Below the pieces are notes generated by a model. It searched no databases, had not been told where the DNA came from, and saw only the letters and a list, made by a program, of their open reading frames with translations. DNA of 64,000 nucleotides from Byssochlamys sp. IMV 00236 (Eukaryota > Ascomycota > Eurotiomycetes > Eurotiales > Thermoascaceae). Below, one piece after another: positions 26,588 through 38,482 of the stretch (position 1 is its first letter; every line of letters begins with the position of its first letter). The position numbers were made by a program, and so were the translations under genes. The stretch covers positions 310,001 to 374,000 of the forward strand of contig MSJH02000482.1 of NCBI GenBank assembly GCA_001931875.2, written 5' to 3'.

Positions 26588-26958
26588 TCATGGACAGGCG
26601 ATAATAATAGTTGACGGGGGGTTACAGTTCCCACTTGTGTTCGTGGCGTAGCAGGAATCTAAATATTAAAACGCATCGTTAGAGATCCGGTAGATATCCA
26701 AATGAAGTGTGACGGGAATATTGCTGGGCTTTGAAAAGTTTATCTAAATGGAATCGAAAACGTACTATCTCCCGCGCAGAAACAGTGAGCGGGGGTATTG
26801 TGGACTTGGGAATGTCTGGAATTTATGTCAGTACGAGGATTCCTTTGGGATCATTGGGCGAAGGACTAATCGTACTGGATGTAGCAAGGCGGGGCCTGCG
26901 CCATGCCCAAGGTGGCGACTGCTAAAGCGGTAGCGATGATAGTGGAAACGAAGTGCAT
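26588..26958 (-). CDS. Small secreted six-cysteine protein, family unknown
   Basis: Three exons: 26958-26876, 26815-26766 and 26658-26588; total 67 aa. Intron 1 (60 nt) has an ACTGAC branch and CCAG acceptor. Intron 2 (107 nt) starts GTACGT and has CTAACG before TTTAG. All phases close. A signal peptide (MHFVSTIIATALAVATLGMA) is followed by a mature part of about 47 residues with six cysteines spaced C-13-C-1-C-5-C-8-C-9-C and one N-x-T/S site. Six cysteines suggest three disulfides, as in fungal effectors or antimicrobial-type peptides, but no family was recognised and no activity is claimed. A TATAAG is at 27085-27080, about 125 nt upstream. Reading without splicing ends after 30 codons, so automated annotation could easily miss it. 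Confidence 0.65.
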
Positions 26959-28051
26959 TTTGCTTTGTCTCGTAGTTGTGAGTAGATGGTAGAAGAGCGA
27001 AATAGATATATTCGAGGCTTGGAAAACGAAGATATTTAGTAGACGAGGGAGAGAAGGTAACGAGATGGATAACAGCATCTTATACCCAATTTTCTTCTGT
27101 TTCTCAAAGAGTGTAGCTTTCGTGATTATTTCTTTCAAGTACTTTTTTTTTTGGATCTATCATTCAGCATTGTTGTACATGGATGCAATATGGAGTCCGC
27201 AATGTCACCTGCAGAGAATAGATATGAAGCTCTTTGTCACCATCACGCTTCACAGGTCAAATAGTATATTTGGGCAGCATAGAATTATGCTACTCTATGC
27301 ATATACTGGGGAATTGGAAATATGTCGACAGAGATTACTCTCCTGGCATTGGCTTTCTCCAGTAATCAAGTTTGTTGGCGCTGGGCCCTACATCTGGGTC
27401 GCACACCATAACAAAGAGAAGGGCCGTACATGTCATACTCCATAAGTATTTTCTCCTTTTATTTTCATTCAATTTCTTTCAATTTTTTTTAATTGAAACA
27501 AAACTAGCAAGACTGTGCAGCATGAATGGAATAATAAAGGTGTCTATTTCTTACCTGCTGTCCATCTTCCACCTTGTCGCCAATAATGATAGCGCCACGG
27601 TGCTTATGGCTTTACGTTTTTTGGATACTCCATGATAGGGAGGTACACTCGAACACAGTATATGCTTTGCAGATAATTACAGTGGGAATGAGCGAACACG
27701 CGGACAAATATACTAGTTAGCACTTATAGAATCCGTCATAACAAAAGCCTCGAGATCTCTACTGTTGTCGACCTCATCCCGTCTGAATATTTAGCTTATA
27801 TTCTATCTATCGCACTGAATCTAGTCACGACAGGTTGTTATTTGTGAACAAGAAAGAGAGAACAATGATGGTCCACATGAGTCTCGTTTCTCCACATAGC
27901 CAGAATCTGGTACGTTCCCGACCCCTTTGCGCCTTGACTCGTGCTACGCGGCCATACATGAGAAACAAGAGCTATACACCTACTCAAGAAAGGTCAGCTG
28001 ATACCTCAGAACTATAAGGAGGTTATGTGGCTTTCTTGATGAACTCTATAG
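26959..28051. other. Intergenic, no gene seen
   Basis: The first 150 bases carry the small secreted gene's promoter (TATAAG on the minus strand near 27080). T-rich and A-rich runs occur at 27140-27150 and 27460-27500. No gene was recognised. The last part may contain further decayed sequence of the relic that follows. Confidence 0.5.
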
Positions 28052-28511
28052 ATACGAGCCGCTGTAGCGGGTCGGATAATTCCCCAAGGACACATCTCGC
28101 CACATCCATAGGGCGAATTCGGACGACCCAAGACCAAAGAATGGTTCCAATGACCAGGAGATAGGATCTGGAAACAGAAGCTACATCTTGACTCAAAAGC
28201 CAATGATACCCGACTCGCAGAATTAGCAGCTTACCTAGAGGAGGGCTTCTACGGCATTGACCCGTATGAGATATTCCTAAACAGGCAGGAGTTAGGATAC
28301 TGTGAAACCGAACATCGATGGAAGTTACTTGTGAGGTATGAACGGGTCCAAGGTCACAACGAATCTCTACTCCCAGGAGTAAAGAGGTACTTCGCTTTCC
28401 CGTACTCTCCTTGAGGTCGCCTCAAAGCTCCAACACCAGGGACATCTTTTCCGTTTCTTTGCCCCAAAGCAAAAAATTAAGAGATATCTGCAGAGTTTAT
28501 CTAACCATTGA
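28052..28511 (+). pseudogene. Degenerate ORF with two stops and a frameshift, family unknown
   Basis: From 28052 one frame reads protein-like sequence for about 116 codons, interrupted by TAG at 28109 and TGA at 28151. It is then cleanly open for about 86 codons to TGA at 28412, with strings such as LAAYLEEGFYGIDPYEIF. At about 28400 the protein-like reading moves to another frame (starting RTLLEVASKL) and runs to a stop at 28509. The composition on both sides of the shift is alike. TAG and TGA could each come from one C-to-T or G-to-A change, as in repeat-induced point mutation, but a single copy cannot prove that. The family was not recognised. An unusual intron pattern is a less likely alternative. 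Confidence 0.45.
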
Positions 28512-29274
28512 GCCACTGCATACTCCAACAACCGTCACAACGGAAATGCTGACGAGGCCTACGGACATACCCCGTTTCCGGCCCAAGGGGAAACCCCCGC
28601 AATATTCCCGGCTTTGCGCATTACGAGTGGCTCAATTAAGTTGGTCTATCGCGGCGAAAAGTGCGGAGAAGTCGTTAGTTCTTCCCCGGATTGAGTATCA
28701 TCTGCGACTCATTCGCTTAGCCCAATAGCAAGGATCTCAACGTGACCGGTCCCCTATGCCGCCACGAGGCTTGAATACGGGGTAGACCCGCCCAAGGTTT
28801 ATAACGTGGGGAGATTTTACAACAGAATGGGGCTCAGATGGGGCCTCAGTCTGGGGAGGAACGACTGTTCTACGCGTGACAGATACTCAGAGTATGCAGT
28901 AGCGAGGAGCTAAGAAACGGTAGGTCCTGTTCGAATCGGATTAGCATTTAGGATGATAGTATATACTATAGAGTCAGAATTATGGATTTAGCTTGGTCAC
29001 TGGGCCCTGACGTCCGGCTTTTTCGACGATCTGATACTTATAAAGTCGCATATCGCTCTCCACTTCCCATACTGTGGTGTGTAGCTGCAGGTCGTTCAGG
29101 GCTATAGTGCAGGGACTCTGTCGATATCATTACCATCTCAGAACAGTGAGGTGACAGTGATCTCCCCAGAAACCATCTATCCGTGCTACTTTTTTGCGAG
29201 TTCTATCCTACCTTTCGTTTGGTGAGACCCGTGCTTTTCGAATCGTTTTCGAGTACTTCAATATCCGCTCTGCC
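28512..29274. other. Intergenic; MFS promoter region
   Basis: It lies between the relic and the transporter start. A GTTCGAATC string near 28930 looks like a tRNA B box, but no A box or cloverleaf stems could be fitted. No gene was seen. Confidence 0.5.
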
Positions 29275-31252
29275 ATGCCCCTTGGTATTCTAGAGGATGC
29301 TAAGCTGGAGCATGTCCCCGGCACTGCCCCGTTGAACGAGGTTGGCCGTGAAGACCTCAATTTATCCGGCGTCGATGCTGGTCTCTTGAAACATGATCCT
29401 ACAGGGGAAATTGTGCTCGTCCCTCAACCGTCTGACTCTCCTAATGACCCCTATAACTGGCCGCGGCGGAAGAAAGAACTATTTACAGTCGCATTTGCCT
29501 GGTCGTGTGGTTGCGTAGGAGGTACGTACACCGTGGGAACTCTCATACTATGCTGAGGGCCATCTGAAGCTCACAAATACGAAAGCTGTCGGACCGCTTC
29601 TGGGAGCAGCCTTTGTTCCACTGGCAGCAGATTTCGGTATTCCACTTACAGATTTCGTTTCCGGGGTTCAGGGCGGCGTGATTGCTGCAATTGCAGTTGG
29701 AAGTTTGATATTCAACAGTCTGGCAGTAAAATATGGCAAGAGGCCTATATACTTAGCTACAACCGTCGGCCTGATGGTGTCATGCTTCTGGGCTGCAGAA
29801 GCGCGCAGCTTCAGATCACTGGTGGCTGCTCGAGTTCTCACGGGCTTATGTATGGCGCCTCTAGAAGCTCTTGTTCCTGCTTCCATTGCAGATATTTGGT
29901 AAGAATGCCTTCTCTGGAGTCGATCCTTCTGAGGATCTGACAATGCTTTAGGTTCGTTCATGAGCGTGGCTTTCGCACAGCCATATTCAACCTGGGAGTC
30001 CTAGGCGGTATCAACTTGGCCACACCTATCGGTAAGCTCTCCACCACGAGGAGGATATAAACTGTCCATTTCTGTTAACATGTTATCTCTTCAGCCGGTG
30101 CAATTATTGAATATGGATCGTACCGAATAACTCTCCATTCTATGGGTGGCGCGTTTGCGATAGCGCTGATCATGGTCTTCTTCTGGATGCCCGAGTCAGC
30201 CTTCGTCAGGCACGACGTCCTGAATATTGATACAGGGAACAAAGTAGTGAGTACTGCACGGACGTACAGAGATTAGCTTTTGCTAATCAGTAGTAGGTCG
30301 TCGCAGAAGAAATAAAAAGCAAAGTCGAATTAATAGAACGATCAGAAAGCAAGACAAGCTCGCCCACAACTACGCGTTCGGGAGAGAAACCTATTTCTTG
30401 GGCGAAAGAGTTGCTCCCATACAACGGCTATGTCAACCATGTATCATTTTGGAATACGCTGGTCCGCCCTTTCTACCTTCTGGCTTCTCCTGCTGTTGTG
30501 TGGGCCACTCTTCTCTTCACCACGTGTATCTCGTGGCTGGTGGGCATCTCGATCACACTGTCTCAAATCTTCTCTGCTCCACCATACAACTTTTCGGTTG
30601 GTGCTGTGGGCGCTACAAACGTGGCTTCCTTCGTGGCCTCGCTTATTGGTACGATTATTGCCGGACCCCTGATTGACGGCGTCGTTAAAAGAATGTCGAA
30701 ATGGAATAACGGCATATTCGGTAAGCCGAATCACCATGTCTGTACGAGGGACTGAACAACTAATATCGTGGCTAGAACCAGAATTCCGTCTTCCTATCAT
30801 GATCACCTATCTTGTCTTTACAGCCACTGGCTTCTTCGCATGGGGCCAGTCTGCCCATGCGCAAGATCCATGGCCTATCCCCGTCATTGTCTGCTTAGGA
30901 CTCATCAACTTGGGCGTCCAACTAGGTACCACCGGCGTCGTAGCCTACGTAGTTGACTGTCACCGTGAGAAAGCCGGCGAGGCATTTGCCACTATGAACT
31001 GCATCAAGAATTTCTTCGCTTTCGGTATGACGTTCTACATGAACGGATGGATCGCAAGTCAAGGAGTGAGGAATACGTTCTTTGTGATCGGTGGTATTAC
31101 TGCAGCAGTGAGTCTGCTCACTATTCCGATGTAAGTTTCCAGAGCGTCTTGTTTCTTCTTGTTCTATGGCTGATATTCTCTCTTATAGGTATATTTGGGG
31201 CAAGCGAGCGAGGAGCTGGGTCTATCGCCATGAGATTGCGAGCAGAATTTAG
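29275..31252 (+). CDS. Major facilitator superfamily transporter
   Basis: Seven exons: 29275-29521, 29586-29898, 29952-30031, 30095-30246, 30297-30720, 30776-31130 and 31189-31252; total 544 aa. Introns are 50-64 nt and all phases close. After about 65 cytoplasmic residues comes the fungal DHA-type signature DPYNWPRRKK. Then come two bundles of membrane helices around a charged central loop (about residues 265-310, rich in Glu, Lys and Ser). The segment VKYGKRPIYLATT is the conserved loop 2-3 motif. It is a plasma-membrane proton-coupled transporter, direction unknown. Placement between the dehydrogenase and the P450 suggests uptake or export of the pathway's substrate or product (inference). 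Confidence 0.92.
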
Positions 31253-32947
31253 TTCATCGAGGAATGTGAAATAATTATTACTATTTTTGAAAAGTGAATA
31301 TTCTGTTCTCGAGTACGACAACAAAATCTTGAGCATTCAATATTGTTACATATCATTGTTATCGGCTTCGGTCTTTTCCGATTGTTAGTTACACTACTCT
31401 ACTGACGTGGTCTAGCGTCTTTGGACAGGTTAACTACACGACAGAACTGTCCTACCTTAAAGAGTAACAAACACTTTCATAGCGATCCTATCAAGTTTCA
31501 TACTCTAAATAACTATACAATGCAATGTGGATATCTGTACATGGTTAATGAATGTCTATCACGTGCACCTGCCATAATGAACAGCGACCGCTATTATTAC
31601 TGTCATATCAAGTTCACTTGACGAATATAGTTATTTATGAATAGCTGTCATATTTTCATCTCATGAGGCTGAAGAAGCTAGAGTGTGGCCCTAGTCCGTA
31701 AGCACTTAAATTAATCGTCGTTGCATGACAAAATCTAGCTTAGCTGCAATGCATAAATAGCAGGAGCTTCCATAGTAATGCAGGTTATCTCAACAGATAA
31801 ACCGGCGGACAACCCTAATAATATGGCAATATGGTACTTTACTTTATGCCAGTTCCGGCCTGTCGAAGAATGATATTATTGTAATCGATCAACCCCCTGG
31901 ACTTTCGGGCCTGGGCTGTGGATTCGGCCCGGCATACGACAGGTACGATACACGAATGAGCCTATGAGAATGGTTACCTATCCGACCGAAAAGAGCTAGT
32001 TATATCTCACAACCTAAATGTGCAGAGTGAATCATTTGATGCGGTTCGCGTCAATCTGGTCCCTTACGAAGCGAGCAGACTTATTTTTAAAATAATGCGA
32101 TAGATACTCTCTACCGATTTGAAATATTAGCTGCTATAGCAGCAGACCTAGCTACGGAAAAGCTTGTTGCGTTGATTCAAGAGACTGTCGGCGCCACCAT
32201 TTGCTAGGTTCAGCAGTACATAAATGACATTAAACTGTGATGGTTGGTGGAGAGAAATCCGGACCCGGTCGAGATTCACCGAACTGGCCGACTTCGACTG
32301 ATTCTAGACGGCCGAGAAGAGCCTGCGCGCAGCAGGTCTGAACTAAGTCGAATAACGGCCTCGTGGTGGATACGAAGACGCGACTAAATAGTAAAGCGGG
32401 CTTGGTATTATTAAGGTTGGCCTCCGTGTGGTCAGAATAATGTCGGCGACTCGGCGCCATCGTGGATATCCGAACGGGCTGGGGATAATACCGAGGTTTG
32501 TGTGCGTGCTAGCTGTGCGATCTGCATAGTCTGTACCAGGTTCCAGTTGTGAATAATTCCCACCGATCTCATGCGTCTTTCTGGGTTCTAGCAAGGGAAG
32601 GGGACAACGCCTGCTGCAACCTCGATCGGGACCTCGGCCGTGGCACAGACCAGACAGGCCTGTGATGCTCGATGAAGATGCTCCATGATGAAAATGATCC
32701 GTGGAATCCCCACACATGCCCGCGGAGCGTCCGTTGATGGAGCTTGGGATCATGCCAGAAGTTGTCCAGCGTTTCAAACTTATAGACAAGAAAAACCATA
32801 AATGTCATCTCCTTTCCCTTCAGTCCCCACTTCACGCGAACCACAGTCTTTGGCATGGGAGATAGGAATTAATATATCTGCTGAAGTAGGACAGGCCCAG
32901 ATCTTCTATTTTTCTGCAGACACCAGTGATTGACAACTCCCGGCGCA
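31253..32947. other. Intergenic, no gene seen
   Basis: This 1.7 kb lies between the transporter and the P450. It is AT-rich up to about 32200, then more balanced. Open frames on the minus strand at 32230-32856 have no recognisable domain and overlap one another. The P450 promoter should be in the last few hundred bases. Confidence 0.5.
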
Positions 32948-34694
32948 ATGTTGTCACTCCCAGGGACGATTGTCCTTGTCGCCGTGGGCATCTTGCTAAT
33001 TGCAACTCGCTATCTGGTTCGTCGATTCACACATCGAAGGCAGGCGAAAGCGTTGTCTTGCAAGCCACCACGTGCTACTGTCCCCGCTGGTATTTTCGGC
33101 ATCAATTCGTTCTGTGACTTGAAGAAAGCAGGACAGGAGAAACGATTTGTCGGACGGATCAGAGAACTGCACGACGAATATGGAACTACCTACCTCATGA
33201 ACATTCTCGGTACCAACTGCATCTTTACGATCGAACCGGAGAACATCAAGGCCGTGTTGGCGACTCAGTTCAATGACTTCTCGTTTGGCCGCCGTCATGA
33301 AGTGTTTGCACCCCTTCTCGGGGATGGTATTTTCACTCTTGACGGAGCTGGCTGGTCGCATTCTCGAGCGCTCCTGCGTCCGCAATTTACCCGGGATCAG
33401 GTATGATTCCTATAGAAGCTATACAACTCGTCTGCGGGGCCTCTCTAATTAGTATATGCTAGGTTTCCGATCTGGACCAAATGGACATTCATGTCGAGCG
33501 ACTGATCCAGGCGATGCCGAAAGACGGAACTCCTTTTGATATTCAGGAGCTTTTCTTCCGATTGACATTGGACTCTGCCACGGATTTCTTGTTTGGAGAG
33601 TCTGTCGAATCGCTCGTGTCTGCCACTAGTAACCAGATCGGCATCAGTGAGAAGTCCGTGGAAGGCAAGCAAGGCTTCGCCGATGCCTTCAACTACTCTC
33701 AAGATGTTCTGGCCCAGCGTGGTCGTGCCCAGGGTTTCTACTGGTTGATCAATTCCAAAGAATTCCGGGAGGCAAACAGGCTTGTCCACCAGTTTGTCGA
33801 CTATTATGTGGACAAAGCCATCCGCTATGTTGAGAGTGGAAATGCGAAAGTTCCCAATGAGCAAGGGCGATACGTCTTCCTCGAAGCCCTCGCCCTACAA
33901 ACAAAGGACCGCAAGGTTCTGCGGGATCAGATGTTGAATATCCTGCTCGCGGGACGAGACACCACTTCTAGTCTTCTCAGTTCTGTCTTTTATTTCTTGG
34001 CTCGCAACAAGAGAGCTTGGGATACTCTCCGGGAGGAGATTGTGGAACGTTTTGGCACTGATGCTGAGAAGGGCGCGGATATCAACTTCCACTCCATGAA
34101 AGACCTGCCTTATTTGCGATACGTTGTTAACGAAGGTAAGATCTGAAGGGCTTCTAGAATGAAAACGGGACATCGTATCTGACGTGCTATAGCACTGCGA
34201 CTTCTTCCTCCGGTCCCAGCGAACGGACGTACCGCGATCAGGGACACCACTCTTCCTGTCGGTGGTGGACCGGATGGTCGATCGCCAATTTTCATTCCAA
34301 AGGGCACAGTCATCCGGTATGTCGTGTGGGCTCTCCACACACGCCGTGATATCTGGGGTGCGGACGCCGAGGAATTCCGCCCTGAGAGATGGGCCGAATT
34401 CACCCCTAAAGGATGGGAATATTTGCCTTTCAACGGAGGTCCCCGTATCTGTCTTGGCCGTAAGCCTCTCTCTCTTCTCAATTAATCCCCGTGGATTTTT
34501 CTAATGGAGTCAATGAAACAGAACAATACGCACTCACGGAAGCAAGCTATGTCATCATTAAGCTGCTCCAGCGTTTCCAGACTCTGGAGAATGCCGATCC
34601 GGGTCCTGATCGTGGCTCTCAGCCCATTATGAACCACACCTTGACCCAGGCCCATGACAAGGGTGTGCATGTTCGGCTATATGCTGCCAACTGA
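32948..34694 (+). CDS. Cytochrome P450 (CYP52/alkane-hydroxylase-like clan)
   Basis: Four exons: 32948-33400, 33463-34135, 34193-34459 and 34522-34694; total 521 aa, introns 57-62 nt. An N-terminal membrane anchor (about residues 5-24) is followed by a basic stop-transfer. The I-helix oxygen-activation motif AGRDTT is near residues 314-319. ExxR is E375-R378, straddling intron 2. FRPERW and the heme-binding [10 protein letters not shown], with Cys462, are all intact. It is an ER-bound monooxygenase needing a P450 reductase. Overall layout recalls fungal alkane/fatty-acid hydroxylases (CYP52-like), but a specific substrate cannot be assigned. It may supply the first hydroxylation for the dehydrogenase and BVMO encoded nearby (inference). 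Confidence 0.93.
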
Positions 34695-35385
34695 TGTCCT
34701 CTGTCTCTGTGTGTTAGTTACTATGTGGTTCCACACGTCGGGACTTTTGATTCGGCAGAAAGAATTCAAACAATGTTTTGTCTGATATATATGAAGCGTG
34801 GGTATACGTCTCCACTATTCTGATTTGTATGATCCTCAGATCCTTGGCTAAATAGCATCATGCTTTCGATTCCAAAAAATCCGTTTCCTTTCACGGTGTC
34901 AAGTCACAAGACCCTTCTGTTGCCGCTCCATAGTTTGTTGTTGCAGATCACCAACTATTCCGTGTGATACGGACATTCACTTCTGGCTTTGCACGGACAA
35001 AAGCACCTGGCTTGGGAAAGTCGAGATAAAAAGTGACTGGTGACTGTTAGGCGTCCCGTCACTCTCCCCATTTGTTTTGTGGTCACGAATCGGGCCTCTG
35101 TTGTCTTCATGCCCAGTAAGATTCCGTCCCGTTGTTGATCTGTACTTGTATGTTTCTCAATTTGGAATCGCGAGTCACAAACGTGATTATCCTCGAGAAG
35201 TTCGCGGAGAGCCGTGTCTGCATCTGTCTCGAAGAAAGTCTCTTGAGATCCCGTATACATCACATCACACATTCTCAACGACACAATCCCCGACATCAGA
35301 AGCGTCATGTTTCGTCGTATATTCGCAATCTGGATCTTCTACGTTAAATCCAATTAGCTTCATCTCCTCTGTAGTGATAGTGCAA
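34695..35385. other. Convergent 3' region
   Basis: This gap lies between the P450 and the oppositely oriented broken membrane-protein gene. No gene was seen. Confidence 0.55.
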
Positions 35386-36582
35386 TTAGTACAGCTCACC
35401 GCGAAAAATATCAACAGCACTAAACATGATAGAGCCAATCAAGCATAGCGGCAGAACTTGGCCAAAGCTCATTTGGCTTTCATCGCCTTTCATATTCGTT
35501 TGGTTTAAGCGCCATGTGCTGATTGCGATGAAGGTATCCCAGGCGCTAAAAAAGGCATTGAAACACCAGGTCATTGGCGCGAAACTGTTTCCGTAAGACC
35601 AGAGATCGAGACATAGCACCACGATGAACCAAAGGACCCTACATGTCAAAGACAAAGCCACCATGAAGTATGATTTGAGCTGTTCAAGCTGGGAGACTGC
35701 GGCTAGCAAGCCAGAAGACTGAGAGCAAGCCAGAAGACTGAGAGATTGTCTCGTCTCGCGTTTGCTGAGAAGTGGCGTACCACTCCTTGAGTCTTTGATT
35801 GACTAACTCCAGGCTGTCCAAATACCACTTGACGAATATCTTGGTTTTCCGAAATGTGGCTGATAACAAGGCAATGCAGAAAAGACAGAGCCCAATCATC
35901 CACGGAACAGGCGTTGATCCGTCTTCGTAGCGGTAGCAAGGACCCAGGCTGTCATTCCATGACTGTTGCTGAAGTATGATATATCCTTGAAATGATATAC
36001 CAAGGACGCAACTGCAAAGGATGGATACTCGTCGCACTAGGATACGAATGTCATCGTCCTCCACATCGAAATTCAAGTAGTTGACCCGGCCTGCCCAGAA
36101 GGAGTTGAGCGTAAGCCACCAGTAGGTCACGACCAGTTGCTCATGGTAATAATTGATGGTATGAATCTGGGACCAGCTGGCTATAATAATACCGATTCCC
36201 GTGATGACTTGGAGATCACATAAAGGTCCTATCAGCTTCTGAAACTTTGCCGCAATGATACCAAAGGATTGCAGGTCGAGATCTGATCGAAATACTGGAT
36301 ATTGTCGGCCAGTTTGACCTTCACGTGTCGCGCGGAAAAGGTATCGTTTTTGCGGATTTTGGTAACTCCCGACTGCTTCATATATCGCTGGAACTCCAGC
36401 CACAAATATCGTAATCCAGGTGACCACAATGAAAGACGAGAACACCTAATACAGTCAGCCCCAGTCTCTGACTTGCGGATTCGATTAGGTGAAAAACCGA
36501 CTCCAAGGCCACTAATATCAGGATCAGGTGCAATTTCCGCCTTGCAAGTATAATCGCTGGAAAATCGTGGCCTTAAGTTCAT
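35386..36582 (-). pseudogene. Multi-span membrane protein gene broken by a 19-bp duplication
   Basis: Exon 1 is 36582-36502 (27 codons), then a 56-nt intron with a GGCTGACT branch and TTAG acceptor, then exon 2 from 36445. The junction DISGLG/VFSSFIVVTW resembles the N-terminus of a family of uncharacterised fungal integral membrane proteins (PDIAGIG followed by a helix). At least seven hydrophobic segments follow. At 35743-35706 a 19-bp unit occurs twice in tandem. Reading through both copies ends at a stop at 35684. With one copy removed, the frame would continue to 35386 for 373 aa (arithmetic closes). The gene is therefore either recently inactivated, truncated by about 100 residues, or misassembled. 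A 19-nt intron is not plausible. Function unknown. Confidence 0.7.
35706..35743. repeat. 19-bp perfect tandem duplication
   Basis: Two identical adjacent 19-bp copies (35706-35724 and 35725-35743) lie inside the coding sequence of the membrane-protein gene and shift its frame by one (19 is not divisible by three). Confidence 0.95.
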
Positions 36583-38482
36583 GGTCCCATAGTATGTTAA
36601 GGTGGAAATCTTGGCCCAAAATGGCTTGAAATAACTGCAGTCGTGTCTATTTCTGAGGCATGAGCCAGGGAAATCGTGGGTCTCCTGAAATGTTGACGGT
36701 CTGTTCGTGGCTGGCGGCGAAGGGCAAGATTAATGCGCATAGTCAAGTAATCTCCTCTTCTTTGTGAAAAGAAGAGAACGAGGAAGAGCACACAGCTTTA
36801 ACATTATAGCGAAAAAGATCATCATCAATGGATTCCAAATATGAAATTGGACGACGGGAACTGTACTTGCGTGGGGCTTGAGGCTGTGAGGTTAGTTTTT
36901 GAAGATCACCAAATGAATTGGCCCCCACGAGGGGATACGAAGGCGGTCACTGCGCATATGCACAAATACGCTGAAGTGCAGACATGAACTGTGGCTCTGC
37001 CGATGATGATCTGGAGATAGAGAATTTCTCAGAAAGATATAGGACTTTGACATTACCCCCGAGCAATTCTATGATAGCAATTGCTCGACCGTATAAGACA
37101 AGAGTATGCACTCTAGTTTCCATGCATTAGTGATACTAACTGAATTCAGCCTGCAAAACAAGGATATACATGGCCATATCTTATTCGAATATATTTGCTA
37201 TCTAGGTCAAAAATTGGCCTACCTACAAGGATAGTCGACAGGGCTTGCGTGGCGGTAGAAAGAACGTTGATTTGCTACGAGTGCTATTAATTGAGGACGC
37301 AGAGACATATTGCCTGCACAAAGCGTACATCCAGGTGACCTGCCACATCCATTTTGCAGCAGATTCTTTAATATCCTAATAATAGGACAAATACAACCTA
37401 TTAGATCATCAGGTTCTAGGTACTTCATATGCTACAGTCTGTAGAGCTAAATATGGAGTCAATCTTCCTCCTAGATCTAGAATTAGGCAAGTCAAGTAAC
37501 TTGGCTACTAAGTAGGAGGTCCAAACTATACTATTGCTTCCGTGATTTGGATTCGATATATGTAAAGTCTTTACCACCTTGCGAGTTAACACCACATCTG
37601 GCTCGTACATGGGTATCTGGATTCTATGTGTACACTGCTTGGTACCAGTGAAAAAGATATAGCTTCTGCTATGTGTCGCTGTCTAACATAGCAGTGCAAT
37701 TTAAACTATTTTTTATGGCCTCATGTATGGCTAATCGCCTTCAGCATCGCATACGAATTTCGGAAATCCTTACCCCGTACTGATACAAGATAGATCTAGC
37801 CGACAGTATACTGTATGAATTATAGCAAACTGAACTTTGTAGTCAAGCTGCAAGACCGGCAGTTACAAACACCCTCCTACCTCATCATTGGGATGTAATA
37901 TTTTCGACCGACGCAGCGGAGGATTCGTGACGGTAGTAGATAGCATTCCATCGAGCGTGGATCATATTTGTGATCTCAGAGTCGACGGATCAAACGGGAG
38001 TCGATATCTAAGCGACTATCTGATTTTAGGGAAGCATCTGAGCTGTTGACAGATAAGATATCGCTGCAAGTAAACCAAGGTCTTTCTGGGAGACATTGTA
38101 ATGTGATTATAATATCATGCAGGTTTATATCTATAGTATTGGTCAAGAATTCAGTAACTTCCCCGTCGTGTATATAGGAAAGGTAAAATAATAAATTTTC
38201 GATAAGATCCGTTCGACTCAGGGGAAATTTACGTGAAAAAAGATCAAATGTTTAGCAATGAGATATACCGCAATAGATAGTGTAAATTAGACGGCGAATA
38301 GATAATTACCAGCATAAAATATCCACCTCAGTAGATACTTATACAATTGTAAGAAATAATTCCACGAAACTAATCCAGTTATCAGAATTAGCTGCTCGAA
38401 GTATACTTTGATTCCTGTAAAAACAAAGACCACATAACAAGAAATGAAAGATCTGATATACCCGTAATCACCTTAATCCAGC
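36583..38482. other. AT-rich gene-free stretch
   Basis: Visibly AT-rich, especially 37050-38480, with many stops in all frames. No terminal repeats, transposase-like frame or tRNA was seen. It could be a decayed (possibly RIP-mutated) element, but no intact relative is in the window to compare. Confidence 0.5.

Noticed and set aside
28890..28960. Possible tRNA around a GTTCGAATC B-box-like string
   Set aside because: No A box and no acceptor or anticodon stem could be paired.
35684..35760. Splicing as an explanation for the 19-bp repeat in the membrane-protein gene
   Set aside because: A 19-nt intron is far too short and there is no branch site; a duplication explains the frame exactly.
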